NCBI GenBank assembly: GCA_037384225.1 | Contig: JARROD010000030.1 | Span: 1-18,843, forward strand | Source of the DNA: JARROD01 sp037384225 | GTDB lineage: Bacteria > Pseudomonadota > Gammaproteobacteria > Pseudomonadales > Cellvibrionaceae | Direction of reading: 5' to 3' | DNA: 18,843 bases | Shown here: positions 1 through 7,275 of the stretch, one piece after another | Numbering within the stretch: position 1 is the first letter of the stretch | How the letters are laid out: each line of letters starts with the position of its first letter | Position numbers and translations under genes: made by a program | The notes under the pieces: generated by a model | What the model saw: the letters and a program-made list of their open reading frames with translations, nothing else | The model's database searches: none | Told to the model about the DNA's origin: nothing

Positions 1-458
1 ACGCCTAGGCAATCGATGCGTTCGATCTCGCGATATTGAAAGTATTTTTTTGAAGCAATAACTGCATCACATTTTTGCACAACTCGAAATTCCTTAAAGC
101 GGAAATTGGATAGCAATAGATTGATAAGGGAGAACAGGCTCCACATATTTTCGGAGGGACGACAGGTTAATCACGAATGTAGAATTATATTTTGGACTAA
201 CGCCATTTTTATAATTAATTTTAATATGTTAGAACATAATTGTGCGTTTTGCGTGATTGACTACCAAAAGTTGTAGTAAAAAAAGAGGATGTAGAAAAAT
301 GGGAGCATTATTTACTGAAGAAAACTGCTTTTATATTTCGAAAATTACATTAATTTGTAGATTTAATAATAAATAGATAGGGAACTCATTATAGAAATAA
401 TAGTTTCCAAAATTCGAGGTTCTACCGTTAATAATTTGACGCCCCAATAGGAGCTCAA
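1..458. other. AT-rich stretch without recognisable gene
   Basis: No reading frame of useful length or recognisable product is visible on either strand. Hand counts of three 60-base lines give about 17%, 27% and 37% G+C, against roughly 50-70% in the catabolic genes to the right. The longest ATG-started plus-strand frames noticed are only about 16 codons (from 227) and 25 codons (from 299), and neither resembles a known protein. The first 60 bases are less AT-rich and could be the edge of something outside the window. The composition is that of decayed or horizontally acquired DNA. It may once have held the antitoxin partner of the toxin remnant that follows, but no antitoxin remnant could be recognised. 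Confidence 0.6.
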
Positions 459-597
459 ATGCGGCGACTGGGTTTTATGGTCGGCAGGTTAACCTGAACG
501 TCTATCTACCGAGGCCCGCACGCTATTAGAGAACCTCGATAACGAGCTGTTCTTCAGCGCCGCCAGCCTTTGGGAAATTAACACTCAATCACATTGA
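459..597 (+). pseudogene. Remnant of a PIN-domain (VapC-like) toxin gene
   Basis: A good ribosome-binding site (AGGAG at 449-453) precedes an ATG at 459 that reads MRRL, as a VapC start would. The gene then loses frame. From 466 another frame reads DWVLWSAG, a stop codon (TAA 490-492), then PERLSTEARTLLEN and ELFFSAASLWEI up to 579. This order (VLLW near the N-terminus, an S.EAR.LLE helix, then the F.SAASLWEI segment with its conserved acidic residue) is characteristic of PIN-domain ribonuclease toxins of type II systems. The frame ends at 597 after NTQSH, so about the last two thirds of a normal protein of roughly 130 residues is missing. Frameshift, in-frame stop and truncation make this a dead gene. 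Its 3' end overlaps the stop codon of the convergent serine dehydratase gene (578-580). Confidence 0.75.
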
Positions 598-1895
598 CGG
601 CCAACCCACCGCGTGACGTTTCTTTGTATTTTTCCTGCATATCGTAACCGGTATCGCGCATAGTCTTGATGACTTTGTCGAGACTCACGAAATGCGAACC
701 GTCACCACGAAGCGCCAATTGCGTGGCATTGATGGCCTTCATCGCCGCCATCGCATTGCGCTCGATACAGGGTACCTGCACCAGCCCGGCAATCGGATCG
801 CAGGTGAGCCCCAGGTTGTGTTCCATGGCGATTTCAGCGGCATTCTCCCACTTCTCCCTGACAACCCACTTCGGCACCGGAAATAGAGGCGTTCCTCTTG
901 CACAGAATGCCCACGGCGGAAGCGGCCAGCATAAAGCGAACAATGTCATCAGCGGAGGCGTCGGCACAGAAATGAATGTAGTAGTACATCACTGCGGGCA
1001 CTATGCCCGCGGCACCGTTGGTGGGCGCAGTCACCACCCTGCCACCGGCAGCGTTTTCCTCGTTCACCGCCAGGGCGTAGAGATTGACCCAGTCCATGGC
1101 GCCAAGAGAGGTGGCGATGACATTGTCATCCCGGCTGGCCATCAGTTTTTGGTACAGGCCCGGGGCCCGGCGCTTGAGGTTCAAACCACCTGGCAACTGC
1201 CCCTCGTGCTTGATGCCGTTTTGCACGCATTCGCGCATCGCCCGCCATATGGTCAGGATACCGTCGCGCACTTCAGCCTCACCGCGCCAGCACTTTTCGT
1301 TTTCCATCATCAACTGGCTTACTGATAGTTGATGGGTCTGGCACTGCTCCAGTAACGCCTGAGCGTTGGCAAAGTCGTAGGGCAAAACCACGCTTTGCTC
1401 CTGCACTTCCCCCGCTTGCGCGGTTTCTTCATCGATCACAAAACCACCGCCGATGGAATAGTAGGTTTTGTCGTAAACCGTATCGCCGGCCTCACCCTCG
1501 GCCCTGATACGCATGCCATTGGGGTGGTAAGGGAGGGAGGTCTCGTGGTTAAAAATAAGATCCTCCTGTTCAACGAAGGCAACGCTGTGTCTGCCTAACA
1601 GCGACAATTGTTGCAACTTGCGGCCGGCCTCCAGCAACGGTTCCACTGCGGCGGGGTCAACCGTGTCCGGGGATTCGCCCAGCAGCCCCAAGATAACAGC
1701 CCGATCGGTGCCGTGACCCACGCCGGTGGCGCTTAATGAGCCGAACAGTTCAACCCGAACGCGGCGTACTCGTTCCAGTTGCTCGCACTCATCCAGATCG
1801 GTAACGAACAGCAATCCGGCCCGCATCGGGCCGACCGTATGGGAACTGGAGGGACCGATACCGATTTTGAAAAGATCGAATACGCTGATAGACAT
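578..1895 (-). pseudogene. sdaA: L-serine dehydratase, broken by internal deletion and frameshift
   Basis: The product would be the single-chain iron-sulfur L-serine ammonia-lyase (serine to pyruvate plus ammonia), the last step of the betaine-to-pyruvate route. The N-terminal beta domain begins MSISVFDLFKIGIGPSSSHT, and the catalytic domain runs to GAEVGCQGEV. After the Val codon (849-851) the frame meets VGECR and a stop at 834. The rest of the protein, ENAAEIAMEHN through VPCIERN to the C-terminal NVIEC, continues in another frame from 847 to 578. Relative to SdaA/SdaB, about 22 residues (the segment around VACSMAAAGLAELLG) are missing, a loss of about 65 bp. The cluster cysteines (GCQGE, LTCDP, VPCIE) and the tail cysteine (VIEC) are all present but split between frames. 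The ATG at 1895 matches homologues; a TTG at 1904 has better spacing to AAAGG (1910-1914). It lies about 20 bp downstream of glyA. sdaB is an equally valid name. An assembly error remains possible. Confidence 0.85.
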
Positions 1896-1914
1896 GGTCG
1901 TCAACTACGCCTTT

Positions 1915-3171
1915 TTAACTGTCGCGATAGACGGGGAAGTCGGTGCAAAGTTGCAGCACCTGGGCTTTCACTTCGGCAATTTTGCCCTCGTCTTCGAGGT
2001 TACTCATAATCTCGCACATCCAGCGCGCCAGCTGGCGCACTTGCGCTTCCCCCAGGCCACGGCTGGTAACCGCCGGCGTGCCCACGCGGATACCGCTGGT
2101 AACAAAAGGCGAAGTGGGATCGTTGGGCACGGCGTTTTTGTTGACGGTAATATTGGCGCGCCCCAGAGCGGCGTCGACGGCTTTTCCTGTGATGCCCTTG
2201 TCGATAAGGCTGACCAGGAACAGGTGGTTATCCGTGCCGTTGGAGACAATATCATAGCCGTTATTGATGAACTCTTCTGCCATGGCGCGGCTGTTTTTCA
2301 TCACCTGTTGTTGATAGTTCTTAAAGCCAGGCTCCAGTGCTTCCTTAAAGGCCATCGCTTTGGCGGCAATCACATGCATGAGCGGTCCCCCCTGTTGACC
2401 GGGGAATACGGCTGAATTCAGTTTCTTCTCCAGTTCCGGGTTGCTCTTTGCCAGAATCAACCCACCACGGGGACCTCGCAACGTCTTGTGGGTGGTGGTG
2501 GTGACTACATCTGCGTAGGGTAAAGGCGAAGGGTAAAGGCCTGTAGCTACTAAACCGGCGACATGGGCCATATCCACAAATAAATAAGCGCCGACCTTGT
2601 CGGCAATCGCGCGGAAACGCTCCCAGTCGATCACCCGGGAATAGGCGGAAAAGCCGGCCACTATCATCTTGGGCTTGTACAACATCGCCTGGGCGTCCAC
2701 TTCGTTGTAATTGATCTCGCCGTTTTCATTGATGCCATAATGCGCGGCTTTGTACATCTTGCCGGAAAAGCTCACCGGTGAGCCATGGGTCAGGTGGCCG
2801 CCGTGGGCCAGGCTCATGCCCAGCACCTGGTCGCGAGGGCTTAGCAGCGCCATGTACACGGCGGCATTGGCCTGGGAACCGGAATGGGGCTGGACATTGG
2901 CATAGTCAGCATCAAACAGCGCCTTCGCCCGTTCAATGGCCAGAGTTTCCACTTTGTCCACGTGCTCGCAACCGCCGTAGTAACGTTTGCCCGGGTAGCC
3001 CTCGGCATATTTGTTGGTCAGGCAGGTGCCCTGAGCCTGCATCACCCGCTTACTGGTATAGTTTTCAGAAGCGATCAGTTCAATATGTTCCTGCTGGCGA
3101 CGCTCCTCGTCGACAATGGCACTCCAGAGTTCGTCATCATAACCTTCGATATGGTCATTTTTGCTAAACAC
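1915..3171 (-). CDS. glyA: Serine hydroxymethyltransferase
   Basis: This PLP enzyme interconverts glycine plus 5,10-methylene-THF with serine plus THF. The protein has 418 residues, the normal length, and is collinear with family members: the substrate loop ELIASENY (~31-38), YAEGYPGKRYYGG (~55-67), DMAHVAGL (~200-207) and the PLP-lysine motif TTTTHKTLRGPRGG with Lys229, the same number as in E. coli. The start is GTG at 3169-3171, since the strong GGGAG at 3179-3183 lies 7 bases upstream. It sits between soxG (89-bp gap) and the serine dehydratase gene (about 10-20 bp gap). Here it should work in the serine direction, consuming both the glycine and the methylene-THF made by sarcosine oxidase, so it is a dedicated catabolic copy like P. 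aeruginosa glyA1. A housekeeping glyA probably exists elsewhere (inference). Confidence 0.97.
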   Translation of the reverse strand: MFSKNDHIEGYDDELWSAIVDEERRQQEHIELIASENYTSKRVMQAQGTCLTNKYAEGYPGKRYYGGCEHVDKVETLAIERAKALFDADYANVQPHSGSQANAAVYMALLSPRDQVLGMSLAHGGHLTHGSPVSFSGKMYKAAHYGINENGEINYNEVDAQAMLYKPKMIVAGFSAYSRVIDWERFRAIADKVGAYLFVDMAHVAGLVATGLYPSPLPYADVVTTTTHKTLRGPRGGLILAKSNPELEKKLNSAVFPGQQGGPLMHVIAAKAMAFKEALEPGFKNYQQQVMKNSRAMAEEFINNGYDIVSNGTDNHLFLVSLIDKGITGKAVDAALGRANITVNKNAVPNDPTSPFVTSGIRVGTPAVTSRGLGEAQVRQLARWMCEIMSNLEDEGKIAEVKAQVLQLCTDFPVYRDS

Positions 3172-3178
3172 GTTTGTA

Positions 3179-3183
3179 CTCCC
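3179..3183 (-). promoter_or_regulatory. Ribosome-binding site fixing the GTG start of glyA
   Basis: GGGAG on the minus strand lies 7 bases before the GTG at 3169-3171. No ATG precedes FSKNDHIEGYDDELW, so this site supports initiation at GTG. Confidence 0.7.
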
Positions 3184-3198
3184 GTTTTATTTGTAAAA

Positions 3199-3235
3199 GC
3201 CAAACACCAGCAGTACCTGGTCGGAAAAGTTTGGC
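3199..3235 (-). terminator. Nested intercistronic hairpin between soxG and glyA
   Basis: Read on the minus strand: GCCAAAC (3235-3229), a 7-base bulge, ACCAG (3221-3217), a 6-base loop, CTGGT (3210-3206), then GTTTGGC (3205-3199). The 5-bp and 7-bp stems stack directly on the 3' side, followed by TTTTA. The short U-tract makes it at best a weak Rho-independent terminator. Attenuation of glyA relative to sox, or an RNA-processing or stability stem, are alternatives. It ends 15 bases before the glyA ribosome-binding site. Confidence 0.35.
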
Positions 3236-3260
3236 GATGTTATTCATCCCGCGACGGGGT

Positions 3261-3914
3261 CTATACATAACCTTGCTCAATGCGACAGCCGAATTCTCCG
3301 CCGGCATCCAGCAACCATGCCGCCAGATAATCGGCAAAACTGCGCCGGACAACCAAATCAAATGAACCATCGGCTTTTTTACTCACCAGCGCCGTCGCTT
3401 TCGCCAGCGTGGTCTGCACACAGCGGCCCGGGCCAAAATGGCTGGGGTGAAAATCGTAGCCACTGGATTTTTTCAGCACCGTTGCTACGCCTTTGCCACT
3501 CAGATTGATCAGGGTCTGACCGCCACTTACATCCACAATCGAGAAGTGCCCCTGCAATCTCCGACGCAAGTCGGCCTCCACCTCTGCTTCAGTGCCCCCG
3601 GCAACAATGGCCAACCACTCGTTGGGCCCCAGCCAGTAGATGTGGGTGTCACCGTTGGTCTCGTATGTGCCGGGCTGCGTGGGAGGTGTTACACCCAACA
3701 CGGCTTTCACTCCCTCGAGAAAGGCCCCGTTCTCCGGATTGCCACGCAGGTTGAGATGCCCCTTCAACGCCGCCTCGCGAATCACAATACCGGGCTCAGC
3801 CGAGTTGGATGTTTTTCCATCGCCGCAACGGCTGCTTCCCAAAAAATAATGCAGTGGTGTTTCAGTTTTCACAGCGGCCTCCACCAGCGGCTTTTCCTGG
3901 ACGAGATCAAACAT
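3261..3914 (-). CDS. soxG: Sarcosine oxidase gamma subunit
   Basis: This is the small GcvT-like subunit of the heterotetrameric sarcosine oxidase. It is required for the assembled complex but carries no cofactor of its own. The protein has 217 residues, near the usual 200. Recognisable segments are GIVIREAALKGHLNLRGN (~42-59), a VLGVTPP stretch, THIYWLGPNEWLAI (~88-101), VDVSGGQTLINLSG (~127-140) and the C-terminal DLVVRRSFADYLAAWLLDAG. A longer in-frame extension to 3968 is possible, but the ATG at 3914 is preferred: AAAGGAG (3924-3930) sits 9 bases upstream and the encoded MFDLVQEKPLVEAAV looks like a natural start. The gene overlaps the 3' end of soxA by 8 bases, implying translational coupling. 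An 89-bp gap with a hairpin separates it from glyA. Confidence 0.93.
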   Translation of the reverse strand: MFDLVQEKPLVEAAVKTETPLHYFLGSSRCGDGKTSNSAEPGIVIREAALKGHLNLRGNPENGAFLEGVKAVLGVTPPTQPGTYETNGDTHIYWLGPNEWLAIVAGGTEAEVEADLRRRLQGHFSIVDVSGGQTLINLSGKGVATVLKKSSGYDFHPSHFGPGRCVQTTLAKATALVSKKADGSFDLVVRRSFADYLAAWLLDAGGEFGCRIEQGYV

Positions 3915-6900
3915 TCTGGCGCTCTCCTTTGGGATCGTAGAAAATGGAGCTGACAATTTCAGCGGCAATCGCGCGACCGTCGGCCAATGGGCAATGAACC
4001 ACCTCCCCCATGCGCTTGAGCCCCCCCTTCACCACCGCCAGCGCAATGGAGTGCTTCATGCAAGCGCTGTAATAACTGGAGGTCACGTGCCCTTGCATGG
4101 CCATGGGCAATGGCTGATTGGGATCATTGACAATCTGCGCCCCCTCGGGCAGTACCACATTGGGATCCAGGGGTTTCAGTCCCACCATTTGCTTGCGGTT
4201 TTCCCGCATACAATCGCTGCGTTGCAGTGAGCGTTTGCCGATAAAACTGAACGTTTTATTCTTGCCGATGACCCAGTCCATGTTCATATCCTGGGGCGTC
4301 ATGGAACCATCGGTATCCTGACCGACAATGATGTAACCCTTCTCCGCCCGCAGAACATGCATGGTTTCCGTGCCGTAGGGAGTGATACCGAACGCTTCGC
4401 CGGCCTCCATGAGTTTTTCCCATACGTGGCGGCCGTAATGCGCCGGCACATGCACCTCAAAAGACAGTTCACCGGTAAAGCTGATGCGAAACACCCGCGC
4501 CTTGGCTCCGGCGACAGTGCCATTGCGCCAGTCCATGAATTTGAACGCGTCCCTGGACAGGTCGATGTCGCTGCACACTTTTTCAATCACTTTGCGCGCG
4601 CTGGGGCCGGTAACCGTGGCGGTGGCCCAGTGGTCGGTGACCGAGGTAAAGTACACTTCCAGTTCAGGCCATTCGGTCTGTTGCCACAGTTCCAGCCAGG
4701 CCAGCACGCCCGCCGCGCCCCCGGTGGTGGTAAACATCAGGTAGTGATTTTCACCGAGGCAGGCGGTAACACCGTCATCGAAAATCATGCCGTCTTCTTT
4801 CAACATCACGCCGTAACGACACTTGCCGGGCGCCAGCTTTAAGTAGGCATTGGTATAGATGCGGCTGATAAATTCCGCCGCATCCGGCCCTTGAATGTCG
4901 ATCTTGCCCAGGGTGGAGGCATCCAGGATTCCCACACTGTTGCGCACCGCCAGACACTCGCGATTGACGGCATCGCGCATGGTTTCACCGGGTTTGCGAA
5001 AATACCAGGGGCGCTTCCACTGCCCGACGTTCTCCCACTCGGCACCGTGTTCCCGATGCCAGCGATGCATGGCGGTGTAGCGCTCGGGATCAAACAACTC
5101 CCCGACATCGCGACCGGCTATAGCGCCAAAGGTGGTGGGCGTATAGGAGGGTCGGAAGATGGTGGTACCCGTCTCCGGAATGCTCTGCCCCAACGCCTTG
5201 GCCAGAATCGCCATGCCGTTGATATTGCCGAGCTTGCCCTGGTCGGTGCCGAATCCCATGGCGGTGTAGCGCTTGACATGCTCCACCGATTCATAGCCCT
5301 CGCGCGCCGCCAACTCGATACCGGCGGCGGTCACGTCCAGTTGGAAGTCCACAAACTGGTTGGGGGCACGGCTGGTGCGTTTGCTGTGGGGCACCAGGAA
5401 CAAGGCCTGCGGCGGCTGCTGCGGCAACTCTTGGATATTCGGCGCGACAAAGTGGGATTCGCCCTTACCAAATCCAGCCATGCGCGCAGCGTCAGCGCCG
5501 GCAAGCGCGCCCTCGTGCAAACAGCCCAACAGGGTATAGGTGCCTTTGGCCGCCCCTGCGGAGCGTTCCTGTTGCTTTGATTCACCGGGTAAAAAACCTA
5601 CGATCTCATCGCTCCAGCGGGGTTTGGCACCGGTGTGAGAGCTGAGGTGAATGGCCGGACTCCAACCGCCGGAACAGGCAATCAGGTCGCAGGCCAGGCG
5701 GCGGGCAGAACCGGTGACGGCCGTGCCTTCCTGATTAAGGGGGGCAATCACGGCACCGGTTACGCGCTTCTTACCCATGGCTTCGATGACGCCGTGGCCG
5801 CCGATGACCTTGATACCCAACTGCGCGGCGAGTTTGACCAATGCCCCCGACGGATTGGCGCGGGAGTCGACTACGGCCACCACTTGGCGACCCGTCCGCT
5901 GCCAGTCGATCGCTGTTTGATAGGCGTTGTCGTTGGTGGTAAACAACACCAGCTTGTTGCCCGGCGCCACCGCGTAGCGGTTGATGTAGGTGGAAACAGA
6001 AGCAGCCAGCATCACCCCCGGTACATCATTATTGCCAAACACCAGGGGCCGCTCGATGGCGCCGGTGGCCAGCACCACCTGTCCTGCGCGCACCCGGTGC
6101 AGGCGCTGGCGCGTTGCTTTGGTTGTTGCTGCCTGAGGTGTTGCCGCCGCACTAATCCCCTGGTGATCGGTGCGGCGTTCCAATAGGGTAAGAAAGTTGT
6201 GGTCGTAGTAACCGAACACCGTGCTGCGCGGTAATAACTCAACATTGTCGCAGGCTCGCAACTCCGCCACGACTTGCGCAACCCATTGCGCTGCCGACTG
6301 GCCACCAATACTCAGCGTTGACGCAAGCAGGCTACCACCGAACTCGCTTTGCTCGTCAGCCAGGATCACCCGCGCCCCGTGACGCGCCGCTTCCCGCGCC
6401 GCGACAAGCCCAGCAGGGCCCGCTCCCACCACCAGAACATCACAGTGCTGGTTGAGTTTGTCGTAGGTATCCGGGTCGGCCTCAATGGGTGCTCTACCCA
6501 ACCCCGCGGCCTTACGGATAAAGTGTTCGTAAGTCATCCACAGTTTTTTCGGGCGCATAAAGGTTTTGTAATAGAATCCGGGCGGCATCAGTTTGCCAAG
6601 CGCGCCCAGCATCCCCATCAGGTCGAATTCAACACTGGGCCAACCACCCACAGTGAACGCCTCGAGCCCCTCGTACAGCTCTACCTGAGTAGCTCGCAGA
6701 TTCGGTACGGTTTGCGCGCCGGTACCCAATTGCACAATGCCATTGGGTTCTTCGGCACCGTGCCCCACGATGCCGCGGGGACGTCCATATTTGAAGCTGC
6801 GCCCCAGTATATCGATGCCATTGGCGAGCAGGGCCGAGGCGAGCGTATCGCCGGCAATCCCCTGCATGGGTTTACCGTTAAAGGTAAAGTTGACAGGTTT

Positions 6901-6945
6901 GGCGCGGTCGATGCGGCCGCCGGCAGCTAAACGGTTTGTCTGCAT
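3907..6945 (-). CDS. soxA: Sarcosine oxidase alpha subunit
   Basis: The large subunit of the THF-dependent sarcosine oxidase (sarcosine + THF + O2 to glycine + 5,10-methylene-THF + H2O2) has 1012 residues, typical of the family. The N-terminal ferredoxin-like domain (~18-100) reads VNFTFNGKPMQGIAGDTLASAL and has no cluster cysteines. A dinucleotide-binding domain starts at VLVVGAGPAGLVAAREAARHG (~170-190), with ATGAIERPLVFGNNDVPGV further on. The C-terminal ~400 residues are GcvT-like, from around RYTAMHRWHREHGAEWENVG, and should bind THF. Residues around 262-275 (AAATPQAATTKATR) form a low-complexity linker. The start codon shares one base with the soxD stop (TAATG at 6945) behind AGGAGA, so the two genes are coupled; the 3' end overlaps soxG. 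Confidence 0.97.
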   Translation of the reverse strand: MQTNRLAAGGRIDRAKPVNFTFNGKPMQGIAGDTLASALLANGIDILGRSFKYGRPRGIVGHGAEEPNGIVQLGTGAQTVPNLRATQVELYEGLEAFTVGGWPSVEFDLMGMLGALGKLMPPGFYYKTFMRPKKLWMTYEHFIRKAAGLGRAPIEADPDTYDKLNQHCDVLVVGAGPAGLVAAREAARHGARVILADEQSEFGGSLLASTLSIGGQSAAQWVAQVVAELRACDNVELLPRSTVFGYYDHNFLTLLERRTDHQGISAAATPQAATTKATRQRLHRVRAGQVVLATGAIERPLVFGNNDVPGVMLAASVSTYINRYAVAPGNKLVLFTTNDNAYQTAIDWQRTGRQVVAVVDSRANPSGALVKLAAQLGIKVIGGHGVIEAMGKKRVTGAVIAPLNQEGTAVTGSARRLACDLIACSGGWSPAIHLSSHTGAKPRWSDEIVGFLPGESKQQERSAGAAKGTYTLLGCLHEGALAGADAARMAGFGKGESHFVAPNIQELPQQPPQALFLVPHSKRTSRAPNQFVDFQLDVTAAGIELAAREGYESVEHVKRYTAMGFGTDQGKLGNINGMAILAKALGQSIPETGTTIFRPSYTPTTFGAIAGRDVGELFDPERYTAMHRWHREHGAEWENVGQWKRPWYFRKPGETMRDAVNRECLAVRNSVGILDASTLGKIDIQGPDAAEFISRIYTNAYLKLAPGKCRYGVMLKEDGMIFDDGVTACLGENHYLMFTTTGGAAGVLAWLELWQQTEWPELEVYFTSVTDHWATATVTGPSARKVIEKVCSDIDLSRDAFKFMDWRNGTVAGAKARVFRISFTGELSFEVHVPAHYGRHVWEKLMEAGEAFGITPYGTETMHVLRAEKGYIIVGQDTDGSMTPQDMNMDWVIGKNKTFSFIGKRSLQRSDCMRENRKQMVGLKPLDPNVVLPEGAQIVNDPNQPLPMAMQGHVTSSYYSACMKHSIALAVVKGGLKRMGEVVHCPLADGRAIAAEIVSSIFYDPKGERQNV
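3924..3930 (-). promoter_or_regulatory. Ribosome-binding site of soxG inside soxA
   Basis: AAAGGAG on the minus strand, 9 bases before the ATG at 3912-3914. It lies within the last codons of soxA and selects this ATG over the upstream in-frame start at 3968. Confidence 0.65.
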
Positions 6946-7250
6946 TATCGCGCTTCTCCTGTTTTATCGGATTCGCGGACGCCGGGTTCGGCGCCTATGG
7001 GATAGGTTTCCAGAATTTCGTAACTCACCGTATGACGGCTGACATTGAAATAGCGCCGGCAACCGGCCGCGTGATACCACATCTCATGGTGAAGACCGCG
7101 CGGATTCTTGCGAAAGAACTGGTAATCGCCCCACTGCTCGTTGGACAATGATTCCGGTTCCAGCGGGCGCTGAATATGTGCCTCGCCGCTGTAACTGAAT
7201 TCCTCCTCTTCGCGGTTTTCCCGACAGTAGGGACAGTAGATTTGAAGCAT
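6945..7250 (-). CDS. soxD: Sarcosine oxidase delta subunit
   Basis: This small zinc-binding subunit of the heterotetrameric sarcosine oxidase has 101 residues, the usual length. Zinc ligands are visible as C6-P-Y-C9 near the N-terminus (MLQIYCPYCRENR) and as H60/C64 in WYHAAGCRRYFNVSR, giving the CxxC...HxxxC pattern of the family. The conserved centre WGDYQFFRKNPRGLHHEMWYH is intact. The ATG at 7250 follows GGAGA by 7 bases. The gene lies 25 bp downstream of soxB and overlaps soxA by one base, as expected for stoichiometric production of the complex. Confidence 0.95.
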   Translation of the reverse strand: MLQIYCPYCRENREEEEFSYSGEAHIQRPLEPESLSNEQWGDYQFFRKNPRGLHHEMWYHAAGCRRYFNVSRHTVSYEILETYPIGAEPGVRESDKTGEAR

Positions 7251-7275
7251 GCCAGGTTCTCCGTATCACAGGGTA

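Noticed and set aside
167..258. Short inverted repeat AATCACG / CGTGATT in the AT-rich left end
   Set aside because: Seven base pairs about 80 bp apart are expected by chance, and no transposase or target duplication is visible.
227..376. Two tiny plus-strand frames (about 16 and 25 codons) in the AT-rich region
   Set aside because: No similarity to anything recognised and no convincing ribosome-binding site; short frames are common in such DNA.
834..967. Open minus-strand frame upstream of the dehydratase tail, beginning MPTPPLMTLFALCW
   Set aside because: It is the shifted frame over the intact part of the dehydratase gene; only the portion from 847 leftwards matches the family.
3915..3968. 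Longer soxG start (MPLKLSAPF...)
   Set aside because: It lies deep inside soxA, while the ATG at 3914 has AAAGGAG at good spacing and gives a family-like length.
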